Positions 20,496 to 32,567 of a stretch of DNA of 64,000 nt are shown piece after piece (the first letter of the stretch is position 1; each line of letters starts with the position of its first letter). Below the pieces are notes generated by a model. That model worked only from the letters and a program-made list of their open reading frames with translations. It was not told where the DNA came from and made no database searches. The DNA comes from Fragilariopsis cylindrus CCMP1102 (taxonomy: Eukaryota > Bacillariophyta > Bacillariophyceae > Bacillariales > Bacillariaceae): assembly GCA_900095095.1 (NCBI GenBank), contig FMBT01000334.1:1-64000 (forward strand), given 5' to 3'. A program made the position numbers and the translations under genes.

Positions 20496-20872
20496 GGTAG
20501 TAGTAGACATAGAGGTAGAGGTAAACAAAGCAAAGCAAAGAAAAAAAAGGATACAGTAGATGCATGTACTGTAGTAGTCGGGATGAAAGGTGCTGTCTTG
20601 TGCTGATTTTTACCCTACCGGAAAAACAAAAAGATATACAGTAGACGAATGAGGACAGTGAATAATCAAAGATATTTAAGAAAAAATTGGTCTAACTTAA
20701 CTTAAACTTATTTCATATTTATTATACATTATTATTTGTTCTACATATATTTTGTTATTGTATACAAGTACTATTATCGTAATAGTACTGAGAAACGAAA
20801 TTATTACTTTTTTTTCCCTTGCTAATTTATTCCCCTGGTGTTTATAACAAACAGTAAGGTACGAACGATCTT

Positions 20873-23800
20873 TCAAACCGCCGTGGTGGTAGTGGTGGAA
20901 GAAGTCGTTGCTGGTTTCGCCATCGATGTTGCACCCATATGTTGTTGTTGTTGTTGTTGTTGCGCCAATCGTTCTGTTCGTTCACGTTTATCTTCATTAA
21001 TAGTTTTTTGTAGTTCAGCTCGTGCCGCCAATGCACGGATTTTACGTTCATACGTAACAGCCGATCCAGGTACTGCACCTTCCGACACCGCCAATCGACA
21101 TAATATACCCATTTGTGTGGTAGGTATTGCCTTTTGATGTAAGTCATAACATGCACCACATTTACCACAATCTTTAAATTTACACTTATTACCAAATCCT
21201 AATTCACCGTGTTCACCACGTGTTCTACCACATTTCGAACATATTTTACGAAAACTTAATGATTTTGGTAGTCCACTAACTTTAATAACATCATTGTAAG
21301 CTTGTATATGAGTAGCCCTAGTAGGAGTAGGAGTATGGGTATGATGATGTTGTGGTGGATGTGATGGTGGGTAATTTGGATAACAACGATTTGGTGGTGA
21401 TGGAGTAGGATATGGATAATTATAGTATGTGGTAGGACCACCATATCCTGCAGGAGGCATCGACGGTAGAGGAGATCCGTGTTGATGGTATTGTTGCTGT
21501 TGCTGCTGCTGTTCTTGTTGATTCAGATAATGATGAGAGTATATCTTTGTTGGACGGTGCGCCGACGACGATGATGATGATGGGTATTGATACGACGACG
21601 AATTGAAATTGTTTTTGGTTGGTGGCGGTAAAACATAATTATCTTTCGAATAGGAAGAAGACAACAAGGAACCATGAGACATACTAACAGCGGGAGGTTG
21701 TTGGTGTTGTTGCTCCTCCTGTTCCTTAAATTTGTTCTTGTTATTCTTTTTAGCATCGTTCACAATCTTCGAATGCGATATCGGCGATGGGTTTCTAGAT
21801 TCCAACTTTCGGACCGGTGAAAATAATTCAGCCGAGTTTGCACGAGATCGTTTATTGTTCTGATCGTACTTCTTCTTCATCCCTTTAATATCATCGTCCA
21901 ATGGGATTATATTTTCAGGTGAAATCGCAGTGACAGAAGACAATGATGATGCCTTACGTTTCTTTGGTGGCAGATTACCACTACTTTTCTTATTGCTGTT
22001 CTTGTTGTTCATGATGATAAGCTGCTTCTCGATCTCCTTCTCATCATCGTCATCATCATAATCTACCGAGATATTATTCACATTAGAACAACCATCTTCT
22101 TTCTCTTCTTCTACTACCTTCCCATTAGTTATAGATGCCCTACGAGAGGATTCCATCTTCCCTGATAAAAGTTCCGTCATAGCAACAGCTGCCATAATGG
22201 CAAGCCGATCTTGAGACGCATCTTCTTTCTTTTCCGTTCTCTTCTTGAAAGACAAAGAAGAAGAAAGGGAAGAAGGCGTCATTGCATTAACTGCTGGCGT
22301 CTGCGGTGGCGGAGATGGCAACGACGTTTTCGATGATGATTCCAGTTTTTGCTGCCGATCTTCGGTAGCAGTACTACTATCGGTAGAAGTGACACGACTG
22401 ATAGCACCACCCCCACCACCATCATTACCACTACTAATGGTACTATCCTCACCAATCGTCGATACACTTCTTGCAACACTTGAATGATTGATCTTGTTGC
22501 TGTAAGGAACCATTATTTCTTGTTGCTGTTGCTTTGCATTAGAAACAGCTGATGTAACTCCGGTACTACTTGGTGGTGGTATATCTTGTGATGCTGGCGG
22601 TAGATTCTTACAATTACTACAACGACAATTACGACCACAATGTACATTATTTTGAAAACATTCACAATACTTTTTTAAACAAAATGACTTGCGGCATTTG
22701 CATCCCCATTTATTCACACGTCCAATAACAGGTCTTCTACTTGATGATGAAGACTGCACCGATAATGAAGATCCTTGATGATTAGAATGGTGATGATGCT
22801 GTTGTTTAGGAGGATATAATACACGTACAGAAGGATACGGACCATGGTATCCTGACGTTGGTGGTGGTGGAACTTGATGCTGCTGCTGCTGCTGCTGCTG
22901 CTGATCACCACTAGGGTAAGGGTATCCTGGTAGTGGTGGTGGTGGTCCTCCGTGCATGCTCATTGTAGTTGGGGTTTGAGGTAATGGCATAGTTGCTTCT
23001 GACGACCCTGGATAGTACGACCCATATGAAGGTGGGGGAGGCGGACCGTTGTGATCTTGCTGCTGGTTCCGTGGACGATATTGTTGATGCTGATGATGCG
23101 ATGATGGTGGTAGACCATATGGATAATGATTAGAAGGAGGATAAGATTGCTGTTGCATTTGAGGAGAGACCATCGACTTCGACGACGATGATGATAATGA
23201 TGGGTAGTTGTTGTTGTTGATGATGCTTGTATATGGTGATCTTAATCTTGTTGGACTTGGACAACTACTTGAACTTTGACCACTTGCACCGGTAGTACTA
23301 GTAGTACTTTTAAATTTATCTTCAAATGCCATTGGATTACGTTCTAATATTGTCCGACGTGCCATATCAATTTCATCTATATGCATTGATGTATTATTAC
23401 ATGATTGACATCTACATTTTGGTCCACATGTTGCACTCATCGCGAAACATTGACAATACAATTTTAAACATTTTGATTTTTTACATGTACATCCACCAGA
23501 TGCCTTGTAGGAATCAGCTATTGATGATGATGATGTGGTCATATTATTCATGGTTGATGGAGCAGCCTGCTGCTGCTGCTGCTGGACAACATGACCAAGA
23601 GTAGGAGGGGGTGCTGTAGAATACTGAGGTGGATGATGATGCATCATCGGTCCTCCTCCTCCTCCACCACCAGCACCATAAGCATATCCATAATGTGCTT
23701 GAGCTTGGGCTTGCTGTTGAGCAGCATACTGCTGTTGTTGTAGGTAAGAAAAATGCATTGGTGAAGGTGGTGGCGGCGGTGGTGGTGGTTGATGATGAGG

Positions 23801-24256
23801 AGACGACGACGATCGATAATTGCTGTGATTATGGCTGCTTCTACTACTATTACCACTACTACTACTACTGTATTGTCGAGATGGGTTTGGTCTACTGCTA
23901 CTACCGGCAGAAGACGATGACAATGATGTGGTAGAAGAAGATGAAGATGATGATGATGATGACGGTTTACCACCTTCTCCTCTCTCACTACTCATTGTAT
24001 GTCCACCCGAAGCAGAAGCAGAAGTAGAAGCAGATAATGATGGACGTGACCTTGAATATTCTCGTTGACGAAGTATCTGCTGTTCTTGTTCTTGTAATCG
24101 TTGCGGATGTGAAGAATCATTATTATTATCCCATGTTGTCGTCGTCGCCGCCGCCGTGGTAGATGGCGGAGAGGACGACGATGATGATGAATTGTCATCA
24201 TTTCGATCTCGACTGCTTGACTGAGAAGAAGAAGAAGGAGGTTCACGAGGAGCCAT
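20873..24256 (-). CDS. CXC/tesmin (CRC-domain) DNA-binding regulator with an extra Cys cluster
   Basis: 1127 aa, one open frame. Two CXC motifs typical of TSO1/LIN54/tesmin proteins are present: [18 protein letters not shown] through [12 protein letters not shown] at about residues 253-287, and [18 protein letters not shown] through [13 protein letters not shown] at about residues 525-560. In plants and animals these domains bind CHR-like TTYGAA sites and act in cell-cycle gene control; a nuclear role here follows from the family. The spacer between the motifs is very long (about 235 residues, Pro/Gln/Ser-rich) compared with the short conserved linker of plant and animal CRC proteins. The C-terminal region carries another Cys cluster, [15 protein letters not shown] then [13 protein letters not shown], not part of the standard CRC domain. 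Long Ser, Gln, Pro and Asp tracts fill the rest. Confidence 0.85.
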   Translation of the reverse strand: MAPREPPSSSSQSSSRDRNDDNSSSSSSSPPSTTAAATTTTWDNNNDSSHPQRLQEQEQQILRQREYSRSRPSLSASTSASASGGHTMSSERGEGGKPSSSSSSSSSSTTSLSSSSAGSSSRPNPSRQYSSSSSGNSSRSSHNHSNYRSSSSPHHQPPPPPPPPSPMHFSYLQQQQYAAQQQAQAQAHYGYAYGAGGGGGGGPMMHHHPPQYSTAPPPTLGHVVQQQQQQAAPSTMNNMTTSSSSIADSYKASGGCTCKKSKCLKLYCQCFAMSATCGPKCRCQSCNNTSMHIDEIDMARRTILERNPMAFEDKFKSTTSTTGASGQSSSSCPSPTRLRSPYTSIINNNNYPSLSSSSSKSMVSPQMQQQSYPPSNHYPYGLPPSSHHQHQQYRPRNQQQDHNGPPPPPSYGSYYPGSSEATMPLPQTPTTMSMHGGPPPPLPGYPYPSGDQQQQQQQQHQVPPPPTSGYHGPYPSVRVLYPPKQQHHHHSNHQGSSLSVQSSSSSRRPVIGRVNKWGCKCRKSFCLKKYCECFQNNVHCGRNCRCSNCKNLPPASQDIPPPSSTGVTSAVSNAKQQQQEIMVPYSNKINHSSVARSVSTIGEDSTISSGNDGGGGGAISRVTSTDSSTATEDRQQKLESSSKTSLPSPPPQTPAVNAMTPSSLSSSLSFKKRTEKKEDASQDRLAIMAAVAMTELLSGKMESSRRASITNGKVVEEEKEDGCSNVNNISVDYDDDDDEKEIEKQLIIMNNKNSNKKSSGNLPPKKRKASSLSSVTAISPENIIPLDDDIKGMKKKYDQNNKRSRANSAELFSPVRKLESRNPSPISHSKIVNDAKKNNKNKFKEQEEQQHQQPPAVSMSHGSLLSSSYSKDNYVLPPPTKNNFNSSSYQYPSSSSSSAHRPTKIYSHHYLNQQEQQQQQQQYHQHGSPLPSMPPAGYGGPTTYYNYPYPTPSPPNRCYPNYPPSHPPQHHHTHTPTPTRATHIQAYNDVIKVSGLPKSLSFRKICSKCGRTRGEHGELGFGNKCKFKDCGKCGACYDLHQKAIPTTQMGILCRLAVSEGAVPGSAVTYERKIRALAARAELQKTINEDKRERTERLAQQQQQQQHMGATSMAKPATTSSTTTTTAV

Positions 24257-25493
24257 GATGTTCGGTTATTTTTTGGGGGGGTTACTGTTGCTACGACTAT
24301 TGACGAATGTAGATACAGTATTCTATTCTTGCTGTAGGTAGAATCAAACTTATGCGGTCAATTCTTTTTCGACAGAATTATACAATATCTTTATTATCAA
24401 TGTTACTGCCAACAGGAGGAGTATGAGCCGAATGAGAAGGAATTGCTGTTTTTGCTTGATGTGTTGTGTTGTGAGTGAGTGAGTGAGTATCATCAATAAT
24501 TAAGCAATTTTGTACAGTGTATGAAAGGGAGGAGTGTTACGGCGTTGTTACATATATTTTAAACGGTTAGCTATCTGCCTCTATTTTTGTTCAGCAAAAG
24601 AATTTAAGATTTTCAACTTTTTGGAATAAAATGACATGTCCGGTGTGTTTGGCCCGCGAAAATTATGAATATATTACGCGCAAAATTTTGATTCAGCAAT
24701 TTGGTATGTTCAAATGTTAGCAAGCAATACCTTTTATCTAAATGAATATGTCAACGGTTATTTTTAAATTTTAGAGGGCATATGAATATTTTAGTCGTCA
24801 GACAAATTGAACAGTTTGGACGGTTATATGTCAAAATGAATTTTTTGTCACCAGGCAAGGCAACTATCCAATTAATTTGAGTTTGAAATCTTAAATTTTA
24901 TTAAATAGATACGAATTGTCTTGTGTGTACAGTACGCGAAAAATATGATAATAAGATTTAGGAGGAGTTGTGTGCTACTCATTCAACATCCTACAGTATA
25001 CCGTGTCAAGAGCAATGCAATCAGCCCGCCAAAAAGATTCGATTCGATTCTAGATTCATTCATACTAACTGCATATAACACGAGCCATGCCAAAAATGCT
25101 ACTATAGGAACGAGATGCTACTGTAGGAGAGAGCAATTACGTGACTCCATCAATCAATCAAACCTCAAAAGTAAGTACGAGTACTACGAGTAGACTCCCA
25201 CAACAACGACCGAGAACTGCGGTAATTCGTTGGTGTTGCCACAGTACAGGAGTATCATCGGGACGGATGAAATGAAATGAGATGAGATGAATGACGGAAT
25301 TAACGGATGGGTGTGATGTGCTGTGATTTGATTTGATGTGATACGATTTGATACGATGCTAGTAAACACCCGTTCTTTCCAAGATTGATCACTCACTTGA
25401 ACTGATAAAGAAACTGAAATGGCATGACATGATGGCGTCTCGAACGATCGACACAACACAGAGTCCTGAATTAGATTAATTGAAGGATTGTTC

Positions 25494-25537
25494 TTTCATT
25501 CTTTATGTTTTCTGGAGAGAAAGCATAAAGAATGAAA
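25494..25537. repeat. Near-perfect inverted repeat, 20-bp stem with 4-nt loop
   Basis: Arms 25494-25513 and 25518-25537 are complementary over 20 bp with a single mismatch (a G-U wobble if transcribed from one strand); the loop is GGAG. It is isolated in gene-free DNA, not at the end of a gene. It could be a structured RNA, a small-RNA precursor or a foldback relic. Confidence 0.85.
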
Positions 25538-25808
25538 AAGACCAATTGCTCTATCATACGAAGTTTGTCACTGTACAAGTATGCGACATTCGATTTGGAT
25601 GTGATTTGGATTTGATTTAATACGAAAAACGTTGATAACGAAAACTCTTTATCCATGATGCTTGAATTGAATTGATAACGACTGCAGTAATGATGATGAG
25701 GAGGTATAGGATAGGATAGGATGGCAAGCGGTTGTGCGGTAGAAAAAAAAAATTGAAATTCTTTTTACTATTAAAAACTATATAAATACTTGTGGGTTCT
25801 CTCTCTGA

Positions 25809-25828
25809 GGGGGGGGGGGGGGGGGGGG
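25809..25828 (+). repeat. Poly-G tract, 20 bp
   Basis: Twenty consecutive G following a CTCTCTCTGA stretch, in gene-free DNA. Confidence 0.9.
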
Positions 25829-26352
25829 TTCACTCACACCTCGAGAAAGAAAGTTTCACCCCAAAGGGAAGTTGGAAAGTTCAGTTCACAAGACACAAGA
25901 CGAGAAGAATGGAAATATTATGATACTACGAACTATAATAAGGAAGGTAATGGGGAAGAAATATTCGTCGTCAATTTGATTTGATTTGATTCGAACATCA
26001 TTACTATCTTCCATTTTGACGACCTGAGATGATTTATTCATTACCGTTAGGTGGCGTGTCCAAAACAAATACAAACAAAAATGACTGTAGCAGAGCAATA
26101 TAGATAACATTTAAATACATCTCTTCAAAAAAATATATTGCTTTACTCGTTCGATATTATTTAGTATAACTTCTGCATTATTATGCATTACCATGTCCTA
26201 CAGTATTAGACTATTACCTCAACTATTAGCATATATCATATTTTATAAGTAGTAGGTGGATTGATTGATTTGTCCTATCAAATAAATAGAATAGGAAAGA
26301 TGAGGCAACCATTCACCCACCCATCCAAGCAGGTATAATTATATGTAAGACT

Positions 26353-26545
26353 TGCAAAGATCTGCTGCTGCTTTTTTTATTGACCCCCCATCTACCACTT
26401 GAAATATTCATAATAGCTAGATGCAGGCAGCACTTATACTTACTACAGTTCGCAAAAAATTGAGGGGAAAGACAAATACTATTTCTCGCTTTCACTAGGG
26501 GGGGGGGGGGGTGCAAATCTAAGAATATTGCGCTCGATTTTTTTT
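26353..26545 (+). repeat. Dispersed repeat, segment C, second copy
   Basis: Ordered blocks shared with 12784-12960 in the same orientation. This copy contains a poly-G run at 26498-26511. It ends about 270 bp upstream of the ATG of a MYND gene. Confidence 0.8.
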
Positions 26546-26817
26546 CTAAAATTTATGACTTGATTTCAAAAACCCAAACGGCGGCTACTGAATTATTGTC
26601 GACTCCCTTTTAGTGATTACGTTGACAGAGCCGCTTCGAGATGAAGGGACACACAGCCGCAGCTATAACTTAAAAGACACAAACATAAAGGGACTGTACG
26701 ACGTAGCTGCCTCTATTTAATTAGTCTGAACTGAAAGACGACGAGGTACCATAATATCAGTAGGCTGTTAGCTTAGTAGGATAAGTATATCAAAAGTTGA
26801 TTTTTAAAATACATATT

Positions 26818-27759
26818 ATGGGTCGAAAACAAAAATTGCGTCAAGAACGCAAGATTAAAAACAACAAAAATTCAACGCCGCCGGCGGTGGTAACGACACC
26901 ATCAGAAGCAACAGTAGAAGCAGCATCAGAAGGTGAACTATCAATATTTGCAATACTAGTTGAAATAGACAGTGTGTTTCCGAAATCGGACGAATATGTC
27001 CAAGCAACGGATGATAGTCAGATTATTTATGGAAATGAAGACAATAAGTTAGATAATAATGAACAGTATGCGTTATTCAAACAGGGCGCCACAGTACATG
27101 GGTGTGTGCATAGCATGTTCTTGATGGGGGAAGGACACTGTAATCATATGTATAAATATTTAGGTCATCCTTGGTTTTTGGAAGGGGCTATCCGTGGAAG
27201 TTTTGTGTCATTGATTGGGGAATTTTATTTGGATCACGCCGAACCAAATCGGAACGCAAATACATTGTATGGCTACTGGGGGAAAATTGCCACAAATTTT
27301 GACACTCGACTGGGCCCGAAAATAGCTCCCAACGTATTGAAGCATCAAATAGGGCGAAAATGTGCCATTTGTTTGAAAACAGATACTAAAACATTCACAC
27401 TCAAACAATGCATTGGGTGTAGCTTCTATTGTTACTGCAGTGAATCTTGTCAGACAACTCATTGGAACGAACACAATCACAGGGGTGAATGTAAACAGCT
27501 TAGAATTCTGCATAAGTATCACAAGCCATATGCAAAAGCAATTCGGGATGCAGCAATTCGTGGTGATATTCATCCAGCCCTAGAAAAGTTACAATACAAA
27601 TTGGGTCTGACACGACCCTTAGAGGACTATCAGGAAATAATTACCTATTGTACACACGATGGGAAAATAAGTGATCCTAAAGACTACGTTGTTGCTAGGG
27701 ACGATGGGACGGTATGGGTAGGATCTATCCCCAGTACTGCCTGCGTCAGTAGAAAATAA
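26818..27759 (+). CDS. MYND zinc-finger protein with Sel1-like N-terminal region (paralogue 1)
   Basis: 313 aa from ATG at 26818 (MGRKQKLRQERK); the same MGRKQKLRQE start is used by the paralogue at 38126-39055, which fixes it. The basic leader is followed by a helical region: LFKQGATVHGCVHSMFLMGEG, LGHPWFLEGAIRGSF, LYGYWGKIA. Then comes the MYND finger (about 180-220): CAICLKTDTKTFTLKQCIGC, FYCYCSESCQTTHWNEH, EC. The C-terminus has KLGLTRP and a DDGTVWVGS phrase. The 'FLEGAIRGS' region resembles Sel1/TPR-like units in a MYND family that I believe is expanded in diatoms. Probably a protein-interaction factor; partner unknown. A copy of dispersed repeat C lies just upstream. Confidence 0.8.
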   Translation: MGRKQKLRQERKIKNNKNSTPPAVVTTPSEATVEAASEGELSIFAILVEIDSVFPKSDEYVQATDDSQIIYGNEDNKLDNNEQYALFKQGATVHGCVHSMFLMGEGHCNHMYKYLGHPWFLEGAIRGSFVSLIGEFYLDHAEPNRNANTLYGYWGKIATNFDTRLGPKIAPNVLKHQIGRKCAICLKTDTKTFTLKQCIGCSFYCYCSESCQTTHWNEHNHRGECKQLRILHKYHKPYAKAIRDAAIRGDIHPALEKLQYKLGLTRPLEDYQEIITYCTHDGKISDPKDYVVARDDGTVWVGSIPSTACVSRK

Positions 27760-28177
27760 ATAATAGATAATCTCAACAAGAGGCACAGTGACTGACGATG
27801 ATGAGTGTATGCAGAATGAAACAACTCGTGATACGAAAGAAGAAATTAATAAAAACGGACCTTCGCTAATTTGAAATTTAAATGATAAACAATGAAAAGT
27901 TCTATGCATGATCCTTCTATATAGAAGTAAATAAAACGCCTTGGTAAAGAATTATGCATTTCTTACAATAAATTATTGTTTGTTCGTACTATTTACGTGT
28001 GTATGTGTGCGCGCGTGTGTGTGCAGTTTTGATGTGTCATCATGTGTAGCATTTTTGAGGGTTTCTCTCTCTATCTCTCTACCTATTGCGCTTCTTGTTC
28101 AATTTGCTCAAGAATTGGAACCTCAATTTTATTTGCCAACCGAAGGATGGTTCCCTTGATGTGTCGAGCATTCAAAC
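27760..28177. other. Convergent spacer with TG/CG run and the outer part of the DXS 3' duplication
   Basis: A GTGTATGTGTGCGCGCGTGT run near 27996-28025 is followed by CTCTCT repeats. From 28091 the sequence is a second copy of the DXS 3' coding end. No separate gene. Confidence 0.6.
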
Positions 28178-28309
28178 CTACTTCTTCGTAGTAGTATTGT
28201 ATTGCGGTTCTTCTTGTTCAATTTGCTCAAGAATTGGAACCTCAATTTTATTTGCCAATCGAAGGATGGTTCCCTTGATGTGTCGAGCATTCAAACCTGC
28301 TTCTTCGTA
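28091..28309 (-). repeat. Tandem duplication of the DXS 3' coding end (28091-28190 and 28210-28309)
   Basis: Two 100-bp copies, period 119 bp, differ at two positions. The inner copy (28210-28309) codes the C-terminal residues NARHIKGTILRLANKIEVP and is in use. The outer copy contains the same residues in one frame and ends with its own TAG after EQIEQEAQ, probably the original end of the gene. Translation now ends at 28178 inside the outer copy, in a shifted frame, after PQYNTTTKK. Confidence 0.9.
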
Positions 28310-30864
28310 TTGTTGGAATTGTGTACCTGTCTCAAAGTAGGCATCGGGCATGACCATTGGTCGGAACGTTAAGTTTCCGTCGTCGAGGGAGCCATCTAAT
28401 GCCAAGAAGTGAAGAACGTGATCTCCAAATCCACCAATACTACCTTCCTCGATGGTAATTAATACACCATTATCATCTGCTAATTGTCGGACGAGGTCAA
28501 CGTCTAAGGGTTTCATATACCGAGCATCAGCAACGGTCACGCTCAAATCGTCGTACATATCTTCAACTTCTTGAGCAGCAACGAGTGCCTCGTGAAGACG
28601 GGTACCGATAGAAAGGATTGCAATACGATCCTTTCGTTTCTTTCCTCTCGTACTTGACGATGTCGATTCAACCATACCCCCAGCCCCTCGAATAATACGC
28701 CCCTTACCGATAGGAATGACTTCACCTGAAAAATCACGTTGAAGAAAAAAGTGTGTAAGAAAATGGTCGCCGTGTCCCTTGTAGAATCTCAATCCCCACG
28801 ACTTATAATATGTATATATTACTTATTTATAATATTTACTTACCTCTGGTAGGAATTTCATTGTTATCCAATTTATATCCAAATAGGGATTGTAATTTTT
28901 CTTGACCGTAACCTACACCACGAGGGTATCGTAGGACAGTTGGTCCGTCATCGAAACCGGCACATGTCATTACCATATTACGTAGTTCGATTTCATCACT
29001 GGGTGACATAATTGTTAAATTTGGAATACAACCCAAATAGGCAAGATCGTAACATCCATGATGTGTAGGTCCATCGTTACCCACGAAACCAGCACGGTCT
29101 AACATCATCCTAACGGGAAGATTTTGAATTGCAACGTCATGAACGACTTGATCGTATCCACGTTGCATAAATGTAGAATAGATACAAACGAAAGGTTTTA
29201 ATCCTTCACAGGCCATACCTGCACCCATACAAACAGCGTGTTGTTCGGCAATACCAACATCGAATGTACGTTTGGGAAAACGACGTCCAAATATATCCAT
29301 TCCGGTACCACCCGGCATAGCGGCAGTAATACCAACAATAGCTCGATCATCAATAGCAGCGTCAATTAAGGCATTGGCAAAGATAGAGGTAAAACTTGGT
29401 TCGGTCGGTTTGCCTTTGTATTGAGCACCGGTACCGAGATTAAACTTTCCAACTCCGTGCATACGATCACTAGCAACTTCAGCTGGTGGGTATCCGTATC
29501 CCTTTACGGTCTTCAAGTGAAGTAGGACAGGTTTGGTATTGGGACTGTCACGGAGTTTTTCTAAAATTGGGATTAAGTTCTCAAGGTCATGTCCATCGAT
29601 CGGACCGACGTAATAAAAACCTAATTCCTCAAATAAAGTGCCACCGGAAACTAAACCACGAGTGTATTCATCGATACGTTTATTAACACCTTGCATTTCT
29701 TCCGGTAAAAGTTTGTTAAAACTCTTTGCAAAGTCACGAAAATCTTGGAATGGTTTTGATACTAATAAATTTGATGTGTACTTAGAAAGTTGCGATGCGG
29801 GGACCGTACCTCCAGCACTGGGAGTTCCCGTGGGGAGACTAACTTGACCATTGTCATTAAGAACAACAATCATTCTGGATTGTAAATACCCTGCACTATT
29901 CATTGCCTCGTATGCCATACCACCTGTAATGGCGCCATCACCGATAACAGCAACACAATTATTTCTACGTTTGTTTAATACCGACTTCGCTATACTCATT
30001 CCCTGTGCGGCTGAAATAGATGTCGATGAATGACCGGCACCAAAGGAATCATATTCACTTTCTGCTCTTTTACAGAATCCAGAAATTCCACCCTGTTGAC
30101 GTAGTGTTGGAAATTTCGATCGTCGACCTGTTAATATTTTATGTGGATAACATTGATGTGCAACATCCCAAATAATATCATCATCGGGCATATCAAATAC
30201 GTAATGCAATGCAACCGTTAATTCAGTTACACCCAACGATGAACTTAAATGTCCACCCGTCTTCGATACTGCTTCTAATACCTCCCATCGTAGTTCATTC
30301 GCCAACTACAGTTTTTTCAAATCATTTGTTTGGTGAGTACAGACATATATTTTTGTCGTCGTTTCAATTATTAAATCGTTTGTCGATGGAAGATATATCA
30401 AAAGAAAAAAAAACACGTCGTGACGAAAAAAGAAAAGTGGATAAAGTAACATAAGAAGGCGAATGAACTATAATGTGAGTATTTTGTTCCTTGACGAAGT
30501 TGATCATTTTCCTTAAATGATTCCTTTGTAGCTCGTTTGAAGAATATGAATTACCACTATTAATTAACGACGGGACTGTGTTGTAACTTACCTGTTTGAT
30601 TTGAGGCATATCTAATCCTTTCATATCTGATGGAAAATTAATTGAATCAAGAATGGGTTTGACGGAGGGACCTGAATATGGTGGTCCAGACACAGTACTA
30701 GCACTACCATCTCTTTCGGCGGCATGACGAGTTAACGTTCGTGCCGTCGTCGTGGACGGCAATGTAGGTGCGAATCCAACAACAGCATTCTGTGTTGTTC
30801 CATAATAACAAAAATAGAAAGCAGCGAGACCAAAGACATAGCAACAGTTATAAAGAGACATCAT
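28178..30864 (-). CDS. dxs: 1-deoxy-D-xylulose-5-phosphate synthase, plastid, three exons
   Basis: First enzyme of the MEP isoprenoid pathway: condenses pyruvate and glyceraldehyde 3-phosphate using thiamine diphosphate. Exons 30864-30592, 30305-28844 and 28725-28178; introns of 286 and 118 bp with GTAAGT donors and AG acceptors; 760 aa. Residues 1-30 are a signal-like hydrophobic segment followed by VVG-FAPT, a diatom plastid motif, then a Ser/Thr-rich transit part. Core motifs are IKQLANELRWEVLEAVSKTGGHL (broken by intron 1), DVAHQCYPHKILTGR, AGHSSTSISAAQGM, IGDGAITGGMAYEA, FDVGIAEQHAV (catalytic Glu) and RAGFVGNDGPTHHG. All are intact. The extreme C-terminus (PQYNTTTKK) comes from a tandem duplication and is probably atypical. 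Flux control of carotenoid and chlorophyll side-chain synthesis is the known role. Confidence 0.95.
28726..28843 (-). other. Intron 2 of dxs
   Basis: Donor GTAAGTAAAT, acceptor TTTTTCAG; joins AGA G|GT to give PTRGEVIPIGKG, matching the conserved family sequence at this place. Confidence 0.85.
30306..30591 (-). other. Intron 1 of dxs
   Basis: Donor GTAAGTTAC after IKQ, acceptor CTGTAG before LANELRW, phase 0. It separates the targeting leader from the catalytic core, a common place for introns in nuclear plastid genes. Confidence 0.85.
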
Positions 30865-32324
30865 TCCAATAAACGTAGGTTGGAGACGAATTGGTTGTGG
30901 TCGTTGTTGGAAGGAAGAAATTAGGAAATAGATAAAAAAAGAGTAATTTTTGTGAGTTTTAAGATACTGGATTTATAAAAGACCCGGATGTTGAAGTGAT
31001 CAGAACGAAAAATTCGAATCGAATGAGTCGACCCATCACGATACACCGTGTAATTTAGCGACAACGTATGTTATGTTTTTTTTAATGATGGATTTTGTGA
31101 ACTTGTCGGAAGGCAGGGGGAATGGAATGGAATGAAGTGCTGTACTGTGCTGCTACCGATTGAAACAGAGATATATATATCAAACCTATATCATCGCATG
31201 TATGTCGATTTCAATCGATGAACCAGTACGTTGTTGTTGTTGTTGTCATAATCTTGATGGAAGGATCGTAATTTTTTCCGCCGGAGGAAGAAACAAAAAT
31301 CAAATCCGATCCGATCCAATCCAATTCAGAAAACCAATTGATTCATCTCCTTGAATTCTCCCAATTCACCACAGCAGCCACGTAACTTTCCTATCCTTAA
31401 CCAATCCAACAGTCTCTTTCCTTTGAATGATTAATTTCGATGGAATAGAAAGAAAGTAATATCCCAATCCAAAAACCGAAAACACCAAGAGAAAGTCCCC
31501 TCGCTCCATTCATCGAACCATAATATATACAACAGCATATTTTAAAATCTACTCACCGGTGTTGCTGCGAGCAGCAGGGCAGCTATAGAAAGACGCATTT
31601 CACTGCTTTGATATATAACAAAATTGTTTTGGATTTAGTTAAAATAGAGTATTGTAGGATGATGTGATGTGCTTTCTTTTATTTTCTTATTTTCTATATT
31701 TATTTTTGTTCGGTAGTAATCGTTCTTTGGGAGCGGGATCATTGAAGCAAAAACAAAAACAAAATTATTATTGATGCTGCAAGATTGCATGTAATCTGGT
31801 CGAGAGCGTATTACAGCTAATGTGCTGTTTACACGTGTACGTTGTGGCGATGATTGGAAGTCCGAATGATGTTGTAAAAATAATCGTGAGCCAAAAAATA
31901 GGATTGAATCATTCGATTAAAGCTGTAGTGGCGTGCGATTGGTCAAGACCCTATTGAAAGGACATAAATGACATCATATTGGTCAGAGAGAACACAAAGA
32001 AGAAGAACCCCATCAATACACACAACAACCATGATTAAGTCGCATGCATCAGGCGTATATTTTTTAAGGTATAATTCGAGACTAAGCAAGCTCCAACTGA
32101 GTGACTGACTCATGTGTGATTGCTCAGATTCAAGAAAGGCAGCCAGAAAAAAACGCATAACGGTATCATATTGTATCATTTGCAAAAAAGCATACAGATC
32201 ATTAGACCAGCGAGAGAATAATACAAGATAGACTATTATCATCCAGTGACTAGTACTGCTACTACTACTGTAAACAAGAAAAGAGAACATAGCGTACACG
32301 CAGTTTCCTAAAGATTTTCACACA
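30865..32324. other. Divergent intergenic region upstream of dxs
   Basis: About 1.46 kb with no gene seen. It carries short simple repeats (GATCCGATCCGATCC-like near 31305-31320, TTGTTGTTG near 31230). A segment near 31540-31600 (CTCACCGGTG ... AGACGCATTTC) contains a weak splice-like motif but no continuing frame. Confidence 0.5.
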
Positions 32325-32527
32325 ATGGCGTACTTTAGACAACGATGCTTAGTAGCAAGAATTGTACTTTGTTTTACGTTGTTATTCCTACTACGAATAA
32401 ATGAAACTATCGCCTTCCATCATTCCTCCTCTCAACCTCATCATGCATTGTCGCTACCAGTAAAAACGTCGATGTTTCATCATGCATCTCCTCAACTACA
32501 ACAACGTCAGCAACATGGTGTTTTGTT

Positions 32528-32567
<40 letters not shown>

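Larger units (their letters stand above)
24257..26817. other. 2.5-kb gene-free stretch with a hairpin, poly-G runs and a repeat
   Basis: No convincing gene on either strand; the longest frames are about 90 codons without domains. It holds simple TTTGATT/GATGA repeats, a near-perfect hairpin at 25494-25537, poly-G runs at 25809-25828 and 26498-26511, and a second copy of dispersed repeat C at 26353-26545. Confidence 0.55.
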
